Shown here one piece after another: positions 45,697 to 56,731 of a stretch of DNA of 64,000 bases (position 1 is the first letter of the stretch; each line of letters starts with the position of its first letter). Source of the stretch: Culex pipiens pallens (Eukaryota; Arthropoda; Insecta; Diptera; Culicidae); the NCBI RefSeq assembly GCF_016801865.2, contig NC_068939.1:155254240-155318239 (forward strand). Reading direction: 5' to 3'. The position numbers were made by a program, and so were the translations under genes. A model generated the notes under the pieces. The model was not told where the DNA came from. It ran no database searches and saw only the letters and a list, made by a program, of their open reading frames with translations.

Positions 45697-47767
45697 GCAT
45701 AAGCATAGGTGCCCACCCGCAGTTGCTACTCCGTTATTGACCAGGACCTCCAGAAGTTACATCCACGAGCCGTGGAAGATAAGTGGGAGCTATCTTTCCT
45801 CGCTTCGCAACTTCTCAAAGGCCCCTATCATGCTGATCAATACCGGCGCCGGCCACGACCAGTGGTAGGGTCACGGGGAAGTGGATGGGAATGTTAGTCC
45901 GATACTTGAGTGATAGAGACCGCCCAATCGACTGCTTCTCCGACAAAGTATCACATGAGTTTTGAGGGGGTTAGTAGATGGGTATGAGGTCAGGATTCAC
46001 GAGTGGCAGTGATGTGACCATGAGCATTTTGTTTATCGGTTGAAATTTTAAATCTTAGGCAGCCGGCTGCGGAAAGATAGATAATTGATTATTTAAAAAG
46101 TTTTTTTTTATCGAACGCGTGCCAGCCGAGCAGTAGTGCTATGGGCTGGACTTATCAGTATATTTTTACTGTTTTTACAATTTAGATAACGCGAGCAAAT
46201 TTCGAAAATAGTAAATAAATTACGCTTTACTTTTCATAAAATCGATAGTTTGATGAGTGAATACTAAAACTGCCAGTTGGAATAAATTTTTACAATCAAT
46301 TACGACGAAAATTATCGCGAAAAAACAGGACAGCGCGTCCCCAGAAGCACTGTACTTATGATGTCATTATTCAATTATCTCTAAGGAACGAACTCATTAG
46401 GGACAATAAACCCTACAAATCTTCTCTAAATAATAATAAAAATAAAACTGAAGCTCATGGTTAAAATAAGTGTGCCTAAACCTAAATGCACTTCTAAATT
46501 TCTAAATGGTCTAGCTTAATTCCGCTTAACACCTAACATTTCTAAATTGTCTGTTGAACAAGCAAAAGGCTTATGTAACAACAGAAAGTATTCTTTTTAA
46601 AACCTGTTGTAGAAAGTAATGTGGAGATAACAAACAGATAAATATTGTAATGTTGAAAATAATTATCCTAAATACTCTAATCATTGATTTCAAAATTGTA
46701 TGGCAAGCAGGGAAAAGAAAATCTTAAATTGTGGTTCAAAGTAAATAGGCCCGGAATAAATTAAATTATTAGTTAATTAAATAAAAAAAATGTAACTTAT
46801 CGGAGATCTATACTAAAGAATCCTATGATGTATTCCAAATTTAAAGGAAATAAAAAAAAATACTAGAGAGCAAAAGATGAAAACTAACTGCCGACCTGTC
46901 GCGTCTGTCAGTAGTCCTGTCGTACATTACAAATAGAAACAGACACTTCGACCAAATCAACTATAATTTAAATCCAATTATTCATCTACGGAAACCTAAC
47001 TAACTTTAATCAACAACCTAAACTAAACTGCCTGAATGTAAATTTAATCTCAAATCCTTAACTGTTTTATTACAACGCCAAATAAGGTAAAGGAGCTTTT
47101 TAAACCAGCCTTGCCGCTTCCAAAAACCAATAAACATAAATGAACAGTTCATAAGTTTGCACACAAGCTTTGCAAACAAGAGTGTATCTCTATAATACCT
47201 TATGTAAACTGTCATTTAAGTGAAGGAGACACACTCTTGTTCACAAAACCCATGCGCCCTTTTGAAATGTTAGGCTCCATTTGATCGTCAAGGCTCCAGT
47301 AGACCCTCGATTCGCAACAATGGTAGATACAACCATAATCCGTCAACCGTTAGTTCAACAGATTAACGAATTTTGTCCGATGTCATTACATTATTGATTG
47401 ACCGAGACTCTATGGAAATTTTGACATATCAAAATAATACACAGCTTATAATATACTTATAGATCTATGTTTTCTGCAGCCCTACCAGGCCTAGAAGAGG
47501 CATCTGTTTATTGTGAGTAAGCGCTTGTTTTCAGAGTTCATTTTTTCAATTTAAAAGGGAGGGGAGACTATTTGCTTCAATGAACTCCTACTTAAGCCCT
47601 GGGACCATCTCTAACACTGATCACTCCTAGCTAGGAATTTACACCTAGACACAATGTAGAGATCCGATCGCAAGTGTTGGCCGGATAATTGGGTAATATT
47701 ATCAATATTTAATTTTATAATTGAGCCAACCCGCTAGCGGCGACAAGATCCTTACTCATGCCCAAGG
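45697..47767. other. 2.07-kb complex-sequence island between heptamer arrays
   Basis: Starts GCATAAGCATAGGTGCCCAC and ends CTTACTCATGCCCAAGG, both abutting heptamer units. It has no long ORF. The first 400 bp are GC-richer, the rest AT-rich. It may be an inserted element, or older DNA flanked by expanded arrays. No inverted or direct terminal repeat was found. Hairpin repeat H copy 2 lies inside. Confidence 0.5.
47181..47280 (+). repeat. Hairpin-bearing repeat H, copy 2
   Basis: AGTGTATCTC...ATACCTTATGTAAACTGTC...GAGACACACT, then TTGTTCACAAAA and GCCCTTTTGAAATGTTAGGCTC. It is a diverged copy of 6994-7085; the stem is now imperfect. Confidence 0.75.
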
Positions 47768-48618
47768 AAAAACTAAAAACTAAAAACTAAAAACTAAAAA
47801 CTAAAAACTAAAAACTAAAAACTAAAAACTAAAAACTAAAAACTAAAAACTAAAAACTAAAAACTAAAAACTAAAAACTAAAAACTAAAAACTAAAAACT
47901 AAAAACTAAAAACTAAAAACTAAAAACTAAAAACTAAAACTAAAAACTAAAAACTAAAAACTAAAAACTAAAAACTAAAAAACTAAAAACTAAAAACTAA
48001 AAACTAAAAACTAAAAACTAAAAACTAAAAACTAAAAACTAAAAACTAAAAACTAAAAACTAAAAACTAAAAACTAAAAACTAAAAACTAAAAACTAAAA
48101 ACTAAAAACTAAAAACTAAAAACTAAAAACTAAAAACTAAAAACTAAAAACTAAAAACTAAAAACTAAAAACTAAAAACTAAAAACGAAAAACTAAAAAC
48201 TAAAAACTAAAAACTAAAAACTAAAAACTAAAAACTAAAAACTAAAAACTAAAAACTAAAAACTAAAAACTAAAAACTAAAAACTAAAAACTAAAAACTA
48301 AAAACTAAAAGCTAAAAACTTAAAACTAAAAACTAAAAACTAAAAACTAAAAACTAAAAACTAAAAACTAAAAACTAAAAACTAAAAACTAAAAACTAAA
48401 AACTAAAAACTAAAAACTAAAAACTAAAAACTAAAAACTAAAAACTAAAAACTAAAAACTAAAAACTAAAAACTAAAAACTAAAAACTAAAAACTAAAAA
48501 CTAAAAACTAAAAACTAAAAACGAAAAACTAAAAACTAAAAACTAAAATCTAAAAACTAAAAACTAAAAACTAAAAACTAAAAACTAAAAGCTAAAAACT
48601 AAAAACTAAAAACTAAAA
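47768..48618. repeat. Heptamer satellite (AAAAACT)n, second array
   Basis: About 851 bp, roughly 121 units, with only a handful of changes (for example AAAAACG, AAAAGCT, one eight-base and one six-base unit). Such homogeneity suggests recent expansion or ongoing slippage. Confidence 0.95.
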
Positions 48619-48671
48619 GTGAGTGTTGAGAGTTGAGAGTTGAAGGTTGAGAGTTGAGAGTTGCGAGTTGC

Positions 48672-48718
<47 letters not shown>

Positions 48719-48838
48719 TAGAGTTGAGAGTTGCGAGTTGAGAGTTGAGACTTGAGACTTGAGAGTTTAGAGTTGAGAGTTGAGAGTTGAGTTTAAGAAT
48801 TGAGAGTTAAGAACTGAGAGCTAGCTAAGAGTTAAGAG
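48619..48838 (+). repeat. Second heptamer array (GAGAGTT)n
   Basis: About 220 bp of GAGAGTT with GCGAGTT, GAGACTT and GAGTTTA variants, directly following the AAAAACT array. The period is also seven. Confidence 0.9.
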
Positions 48839-50406
48839 TTACACTGGCGATTTCAATGAAATTTAAGTTTGCAGATGGTAGACATTTTTCACAGACTAAT
48901 AGCACCTAAATATACAGGAAACACTGCAAATTTAAAATGTTCTAACGAATAAAAGTAGATTGTTATTTTATTTTGATATAACATTTTGATTTGTACCATA
49001 AAAGATATGTTGTTCAATATTTACAGCATTCAAAGTCCTATTTTTTCATTTCACTCTGTTTGATCTGATGATTGGTCCAACAAATAGTAAAACAATATCA
49101 TTTCATAAGTCCAGAAGAAGTGAGGTAATTTGGCACAAAACTGGGAAAAAACACACACCTCCCCCAATAATAGTCCAAGTGAGAAAAACAAATAGCTCTG
49201 ATCTGACCGGGCACCACCGTCATCATCATCATCGCCGGATTCTCCCCAACCCAACCCACGATGATCACGAAGGGGAGGGGGAAAGTGATGCCCCCCCCCC
49301 CACGCATCAGCCAGAGCAGAAACGAAAAAGCAAACCAATCAACGAAATATATTAGTTCGAAAATCATCGAATTAATTTATCAATAAAAGCTTATTAAAAC
49401 GAATGCCGGAATGACTGGGAGAGGGGGGAGTATGGGGAGGTTGTGGGAGCACTCAGTGTTGAAAATCGCGGATCAACGTGGAAAGAGGCGTGGAATGGAG
49501 GGTGAGAGAGTATTGGCCGATAATCGGGGACTGTGGCCTGTGAAAATGTATTCAATCTGGTTCGTTCCGCAGTCAGGGGGGCAGTGTTGCCAACATTTCA
49601 ATATTTTCTGATGACTTTTCACAGAAAAAACCAAAAATAACAAAAACTTTAAAAATGAAGCAGATTTAAAGTTTTGAAGTTTGGCAACACTGCCCACATT
49701 CTCACTCCACTGAAAAAAAAAAAACTGAACGAGTCAAATTCCATCGCGCTCGGAGAGATGAAAACAAAATTGAAAAACATAATAATTCATTAAATTTATA
49801 AGAGCCACTGCTCGGTGTTGAACCGTGGCGTGTATGTGTGTGTGTGCGCGTCTGGATGTACGTGTGATTGCTCCGTAAATTATTATACGAACCCGGTTCT
49901 TGTTCTGGCTCCTCATTCGATCTGTCGAAATATAATCGTTACCCCCCGAAAAAAAATGGGAAAACTTTGGGGAGGGGTGTTGAGAGGGTGGAGGAAGAGT
50001 GACTTGAGCAGCCGTTTTCATCACAACCGGGGGAATTTGTATCGGGTTGAGCGGACTAATTGAATTATTTCGCGGTGTATGCGTTTTCGGTATTTGCGCT
50101 GATAAATTGGTGCAAATTTGAGATTTGCTGGTGGAATTGCAGTATACTGCAATGGAAATGTATTAAATATGGTTTGCCAAATTACCAGTTGTATCCAAGA
50201 TTGAAGTTTTTTTGATAACGTCAAATGGAACGTTAGCGAAAATTATTTTATGTTGCATTCAAAAATTCTAAATTATAAGTTTGTTTCACAAGTTGAACCT
50301 ATGCTTAAAATTCATTAAAAAGTTATTCTTCTTACAACATCGCACTTTTTCCAATTTTGAAAACATTCAAAAAACAAAACTTCGCTTTATTGAAAATTTG
50401 ATAGAT
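48839..50406. other. Host-like DNA with short microsatellites; no gene recognised
   Basis: Non-repetitive, with a CAT-rich stretch (about 49208-49232), a run of 11 C (49291-49301) and a TG-rich stretch (about 49833-49848). CAGTGTTGCCAACATTT at 49580-49596 and AAGTTTGGCAACACTGCC at 49677-49694 form an imperfect inverted pair. Short frames have no recognisable domain. Confidence 0.4.
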
Positions 50407-51757
50407 GGGTAATTCTCTACCAACTCACACGAAATCGGGAAAAGTTGCCCCGACCCCTTTTCGATTTGCGTGAAACTTTGTCCTAAGGGGTAACTTTTGT
50501 CCCTGATCACGAATCCGAGGTCCGTTTTTTGATATCTCGTGACGGAGGGGCGGTACGACCCCTTCCATTTTTGAACATGCGAAAAAAGAGGTGTTTTTCA
50601 ATAATTTGCAGCCTGAAACGGTGATGAGATAGAAATTTGGTGTCAAAGGGACTTTTATGTAAAATTAGACGCCCGATTTGATGGCGTACTCAGAATTCCG
50701 AAAAAACGTATTTTTCATCGAAAAAAACACTAAAAAAGTTTTAAAAATTCTCCCATTTTCCGTTACTCGACTGTAAAAAATTTTGGAACATGTTATTTTA
50801 TGGGAAATTTAATGTACTTTTCGAATCTACATTGACCCAGAAGGGTCATTTTTTCATTTAGAACAAAATTTTTCATTTTAAAATTTCGTGTTTTTTCTAA
50901 CTTTGCAGGGTTATTTTTTAGAGTATAACAATGTTCTACAAAGTTGTAGAGCAGACAATTACAAAAAATTTGATATATAGACATAAGGGGTTTGCTTATA
51001 AACATCACGAGTTATCGCGATTTTACGAAAAAAAGTTTTGAAAAAGTTACTTTTTGCGTTTTTCTTCGTTTCGTCGTCCGTGTCTGTCGTGGGTGACTAT
51101 GAACGGCCATGATCGATGACGACCAACTTTTTCAAAACTTTTTTTCGTAAAATCGCGATAACTCGTGATGGTTATAAGCAAACCCCTTATGTCTATATAT
51201 CAAAATTTTTGCAATTGTCTGCTCTACAACTTTGTGGAACATTGTTACACTCTAAAAAATAACCCTGCAAAGTTAGAAAAAACACGAAATTTTAAAATGA
51301 AAAATTTTGTTCTAAATGAAAAAATGACCCTTCTGGGACAATGTAGATTCGAAAAGTACATTAAATTTCCCATAAAATGACATGTTCCAAAAATTTTTAC
51401 AGTCGAGTAACGGAAAATGGGAGAATTTTTAAAACTTTTTTAGTGTTTTTTTCGATAAAAAATACGTTTATTCGGAATTCTGAGTACGCCATCAAATCGG
51501 GCGTCTAATTTTACACAAAAGTCCCTTTGACACCAAATTTCTATCTCATCACCGTTTCAGGCTGCAAATTATTGAAAAACACCTCTTTTTTCACATGTTC
51601 AAAAATGGAAGGGGTCGTACCGCCCCTCCGTCACGAGATATCAAAAAACGGACCTCGGATTCGTGATCAGGGACAAAAGTTACCCCTTAGGACAAAGTTT
51701 CACGCAAATCGAAGAGGGGTCGGGGCAACTGCTGTGTGAGTTGGCGGAGAATTACCC
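50407..51757 (+). mobile_element. Foldback element B4, 1351 bp
   Basis: Type 1 end left, type 2 end right, spacer in the B2 orientation (about 51045-51130). The arms are near-identical. The flanks AGAT and TATA do not match, so no target duplication is evident. Confidence 0.92.
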
Positions 51758-51990
51758 TATACTTTTAACAAAATTGTATCCAGATCCAGAATTGCATTAA
51801 ATAGAAATCATATTTTTATGAAGGTTCTCAAGGGCTAGTTATTGAACCATTTTCAGGGGCAGCCACGGGCCGGGTGAAATGACATCACAAGTCGGATATC
51901 CTTGGATTCAATCCAAGATGGCGGCCAAAATTACGATAATGAAATGTTGAGAAAAAACATGTTTTAATTTATTAGGCAATCAACCATTCC
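51758..51990. other. Short non-coding stretch
   Basis: Contains AATCCAAGATGGCGGCCAAA at about 51908-51927, followed by ATTACG and GAAATGTTGA. The same words recur at about 56689-56727 just left of B5. Confidence 0.5.
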
Positions 51991-51998
51991 AGTTTGAC

Positions 51999-53262
51999 TA
52001 GAGCGTCCAATTTCCCGTCCCGGGAATTCCCGGGATTTCCCGGAAAAAAATATTTCCCGTTTCCCGGGAAATTTGTAAATTTCCCGGGAATTCCCGAAAT
52101 ACAAGCAGAAGTATACATTTTCCTACCTTTTTGGCACCAATGTTTTGAAATTATACAAAAAATAATAATTGGAGATTTGATTTTTTTTTTATTTCCATTT
52201 ACTGTTCATATTAACTAATCAGCTTGTCTGTAAATCTCATGCCAAGGTTTAATTCAGATAATATTTATTTCTGAAGCATTCACCACTAAGAATATTGTTT
52301 GCTTATATGTTGAACAACAAAACTTACGCTGTTATGGAATGAATATAAACTATTTTATTTTTGACAACCTTTTTCAATGTTTTTTTTGTAATATCATTTG
52401 AAAATAAGATATTTACATCTTCCGGCCAAGATCAACATTGAGATTTGTTTGATTTTTTTTTACCTTGAACTGATATAATTAAATTTTTTAAAAAGGTTTG
52501 TGTAAGACAAATTTATTTCTAAGTATTCGAGAAATTACAAATTGAACTAATAAATTTATGAAGCACGTGAGCTACCAAGGGCGTAAGAGGGTCATATATG
52601 AAAAAATATTGTTGAATTTCAACCACTTTTAAATGCTCAAAATTATTTTAATCTAATTGATTTATTAGGCTGAATACCATATGACTAAAGTCATATCATA
52701 AAGCCATGAAAAACCATTAAAAAACAACTTCGTATCAAATTTTCAAGTAAAAAAATAGTGTTTCAAGTTAAAAAGCGCTAGAAATTAGATTTTTAAGGTG
52801 AATTCAATGATTATTTATTTATTCACAAGTTGAATTTTTTGTTTTATTTTTATTTTTATTTTAACTGCATGGTCACTGAGACAAATTTAAAAGCAGTTTT
52901 ATGGTTGTGAAGCATAGATTTTTACTGTCCAAAAACTTTGATTTAATAAAATCCTTCTCATCAAAAAAAATAATAATATTTTCTTTCACTTGGGACGATT
53001 TGAAAGATTTCAAAATAAGAAAGTTTATATTTTTTCTCAAAGTTGCATGATTTTTTACAAGCAGTCAAGCCATTAATTCATCCTCACACTCATTTTGACC
53101 ATTAAAGTTGCTGATCTATACAATTTCGTTGGAAAAAATTAATCAGAAACAAGATTAGAATACTTTTCGTTAAATTTCAAATTTCCCGGGATTTCCCGGG
53201 AAATGTGTTGAAAATTTCCCGTTTCCCGGGAATTTTGTAACCCCGGGAAATTGGACGCTCTA
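51999..53262. mobile_element. 1264-bp hAT-type MITE (TAGAGCGTCC ends)
   Basis: Inverted ends TAGAGCGTCCAATTTCCCG and, reversed, TAGAGCGTCCAATTTCCCG, with CCCGGGAA-rich subterminal blocks on both sides. An exact 8-bp duplication AGTTTGAC lies at 51991-51998 and 53263-53270, as in hAT transposons. It is related in style to the element at 21460-22479. No transposase ORF. Confidence 0.92.
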
Positions 53263-53270
53263 AGTTTGAC

Positions 53271-53891
53271 TAAAACGGGTACTCGGTGCAGTACTCGAAT
53301 TTGATAAGAAACTAAGAAATTAAAATAATGTGAAAAATGTAGTTTTTTTGTATGTTTTAAAATTTAAATTATGAAATAAAAAATGGTATCATGCCAACCA
53401 GAATTGCATTTTAAGAATAATACATTCAGTGAAATTTATTTATTTTTTTAATAGACTTAACGGACGTTTAAAAAAATCAAAGTTTACGTCCCCATCCTCT
53501 TCACAAAAGAGCCTAAAGCCAGGAAAAAGCCCTTTTTTCAAAAAAAAAAAAAAATAAAATAAATTGAGAGATACTCTTGCGTTCAGCTGAAAACAATACA
53601 AAACACGTTTTTCAGCTTTATAGCATTTGTAGCATAAATGATTTCTAAACATTTTGAATTTAGTAGAATCTAGAAGAAATATTTCTAAAGTTTTTTAAGG
53701 TCTTATAAACATGTAAAACATAATAGGTCATAGGACATTTTAAAAAATACTCTAGACTTATTCTTTGAAATTCGGTATTTTTTATAACTACTGAGCCGGT
53801 TATAGCAAGTATTGTTATTTTTTCCAGCATTGGTTTGTATTTTTAGCAAAGCATAGCATACTTTGAATATGAGTGTAATTTCGATAAACAG
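53271..53891. other. AT-rich non-coding DNA
   Basis: Nothing recognisable. Confidence 0.4.
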
Positions 53892-54049
53892 CACCGAAAA
53901 AAAAATCCCCGATTCTCGTAATCGTGAATATGAGAACCACGAAGGAATTTATTCATGAGTATGGTGCATTTGCACTATAAACGTGAATATATTCCTTCGT
54001 GGTTCTCGTGAATTTAATTCACGATTTTGAGAATTGATTTTTTTCCGTG
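53892..54049. mobile_element. 158-bp palindromic MITE (CACNGAAAAAA ends)
   Basis: From CACCGAAAAAAAAATC to GATTTTTTTCCGTG. The arms share GAACCACGAAGGAATTTATTC against AATATATTCCTTCGTGGTTC (shown on the plus strand) and TCGTGAAT/ATTCACGA words. The element forms one hairpin and has no ORF. TA follows the right end, but a left TA is not evident. Confidence 0.75.
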
Positions 54050-54051
54050 TA

Positions 54052-56350
54052 AAACTAAAAACATTCTCGAAGATATTGATAAATCATAAAAGCTACCTCC
54101 ATTCATTGTTTAGTTATACTCAGCGAACAACTTCTCCGCTTATTAAACACATCTGTTTACCATTCTATTCTACGCTCTTGGGTTATTTTGTTTACACAAA
54201 TGTCACAACTGCACAAATGCTGAGCTCCAATTGCAAACCGATGGTGGTGTTATTTGAAGGGCTCGGTTACGTGCCCAGGACAATTGCGTAATTGCATTAG
54301 AACCCAATTTTGTCACTAAACTCCCAGCAGCGCAATTTTCGGGGGCAATCCTCCGAGAACCGAGAGGAACCCCTCAACAGCCGTGCTTGGGCATATCGTA
54401 AACAAACATTCGATAATGATACAAATTAGCCAAATAAACACAGTCGGCGGGGTTGGGGGCTCGGACTAACAATATCCAAGTAGAGTTTATTGCCGCGGCA
54501 GGTTCAACTGTTTGCCAAAGGCGGGGGGGGGGGGACGTTGGGTGGTAAGTAAGTAGGGGTGGGCCATAATGTGTCATTTGCGCGCACAAACCTTCGCCAA
54601 AACCGCACTGACCGCGTGCGACTAACCGGCGAATGTCGACAAACTGCGACGACGATGATGATGATGGCGTTGGTGGTTGAGAGGTAACGATGGCTGCTGT
54701 TGTTGTTGGTGGATGGATTCGTAAAATATTTACACAAACTTTTGTGTACTTTCCGTGGGCAAACAGCGAGGAAAATGTGGCTGGAATTGAAGTTGAGTAC
54801 GGGGAGCTTGCGCTAGAGTGAATCTTTCTAGAGCAAGGTTTTGTTTGTGTTTTTAAAAGAAATTCGATATTATACATTTTATAAACATTATTACTATCAA
54901 TGTTCTTGGTTAATTTTAATTAAGCTAAAAAAATCAACCAACATTGACATTGACACCGTTCCCGGGTCAGCAAAATTAACCTTTTCGCTCGTTTTAATGA
55001 CCACTTTCAAACATGTGGTATTCCCCTAAACCCCAACCCCCACAGAGGGGGTTTTAAAAATTCAATGTCAACCACAGATAGTTGGCTATTATTAGAGTGG
55101 AAAACGAAGCTCACCTGCCAGAACCAGCCACAAATTACCCCCTTCCCCCTCATTTATTTGAGGCAATAAAGCATAAACACAGCCGTGTGGCTTTTTGAGT
55201 TATATTATGGCTAAAGGCACTAATCACACATATCGATTGAAGCGTATGCTTTGTCTGGTTGGGGGGACGTTCGCCAATTACGTAGCACTTCCTTTAAATT
55301 AACGCGAATTTTGAATATTAAACACGAGAAAAAAAATCTAAAGCTCAAACAAACACGTAATTTACGCCCAACTCACAAGTTATCTCCTCCCCACCGGCAG
55401 ATAGTGCACGCGTTTGTACGTGCAAGTGGTGCAATTTTCCACGCTCAATTAACTGTATCTGGTATGTCATATCAATATCAATTAACATTCAATTTACATA
55501 CATTATTTTCTTGTAGGGAGTGAGGTGGGTGAAGGAAGAACATCGCACCGGAACGAGACTAGCCCCTTTCCTCTCTCCACTCCCTGGGCTGGTCGTCAGT
55601 CATGTTGAACAAGTACATATTTTTCTTCTATATATACGGCTGTAGAACGGTTAAAGGGGTGTGAGCACTGCAACAAGATGCAATTTTGCGGTCATAGTCA
55701 TACATTAGCCACTTAGCCGAGTGACACATGACTTGAAAGGTGCTGCTGGTGGGAGGTAATTGATTGTTGCGTAATGTTCATTGGAATAATGGTGCAAGTG
55801 GAACTTCGCCAATAGTTAGTCTTTGAACAATGCATACTCAAAATAGACTGTGGAAGATAAATAAACATGATCAAAATACAAAATAAAAATATGCATTATG
55901 TTCAATAAAGTACTGAATAAATAATAAATGAACTGATTTAATTAAAAGTATACACTAGAATGCTTTCGGGTACTACAAATACAAAAATAATTATTTTTTC
56001 ATATTACATCTTTTTTTCACATTTTTTTTGTCTTTGCCCAATCTTACTTTTTTTTAAACTAATGATTGTCCATTCACGAACATATTTAATCTCGAAACGT
56101 TGAGAAAATTTTCAATAAGATTTCACCTCTAGTTACCTTAAGTTACTGAAATAGTGAATAAAAGAAAAAAAAACAAGAAAATTTATGTGTTTTAAGTCTA
56201 TCAAAACAACCATTTTTTTTAATTCAATTTGGGTTTATTGGTGAATAATCACGATACAATCAATTCAGAGCAAGAAAAATTTAAAAAAATCATGCTAAAA
56301 TTGCAAAGGAAAGGGGAAAGAAAGAGAAAAAGCTTATAACTAGATCACAA
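54052..56350. other. Host-like DNA (to about 55.85 kb), then AT-rich DNA
   Basis: Non-repetitive, with GC-richer patches and a run of 12 G at 54523-54534. A TATATATA-like box (TTCTATATATACGGC, about 55626-55640) is present without a downstream gene. The 167-codon minus-strand frame at 54374-54877 overlaps another frame and has low-complexity Thr/Ser/Pro composition; it is not called. Confidence 0.4.
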
Positions 56351-56354
56351 TTTT

Positions 56355-56500
56355 CTATCCTTTGTAGATGTGCTTGATCATCAGTTCCCCAAGGGCCAGA
56401 AATTGCTCCACCACGTCCACGTCATCATCTCCCCCGCGAGAGCAAAGAACTCCGGCAGGGTAATATCTTCCTCGGTGACTTCTTGCTGGGCCGCAAGCAT
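56355..56500 (-). pseudogene. Short acidic ORF remnant with one frameshift, possibly a transposase C-terminus
   Basis: On the minus strand an ATG at 56498-56500 opens MLAAQQEVTEEDITLPEFF, then ALAG. At the G-run near 56432-56436 a single-base change moves reading to GDDDVDVVEQFLALGELM, then IKHIYKG and TAG at 56355-56357. The combined acidic, leucine-containing tail resembles C-termini of pogo/Tigger-like transposases, but this is only an impression. The upstream part is missing. Confidence 0.4.
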
Positions 56501-56535
56501 TTATTTTCTAGCACCAATATCTTTAAAAAACTAAT

Positions 56536-56731
56536 ACAGTCCCGACTCGATTATCCAAGGGCCTTGGCAAAGTTTCACTTCGGATAACAGAATCACGAGA
56601 AAAAAAAAGTTCGTTGTCTTATTTCTGATTGTCAAGCTTGAGTGTGAACTCTAAAATACATATTCTAAAGGGATTCAGAATTATCAAATCCAAGATGGCG
56701 GCCAAAATTACGGTTGAAATGTTGAAATAGT
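56536..56731 (+). mobile_element. End of a possible pogo-like element, cut by B5
   Basis: TA then CAGTCCCGACTCGATTATCC, with a reversed-like GGATAA word 46 bp further in. CAGT...CTCGATTATCCG-type termini are known from pogo/Tigger elements of insects. The element reads rightwards and B5 begins at 56732; no matching opposite end is seen. Confidence 0.4.

Noticed and set aside
43807..48618. CRISPR array or telomere repeat
   Set aside because: Units are seven bases with no spacers, so not CRISPR. AAAAACT does not match insect TTAGG telomere repeats, and complex host-like DNA lies on both sides.
54374..54877. 167-codon minus-strand frame rich in Ser, Thr and Pro
   Set aside because: Low-complexity composition, a competing overlapping frame, and no domain or promoter context.
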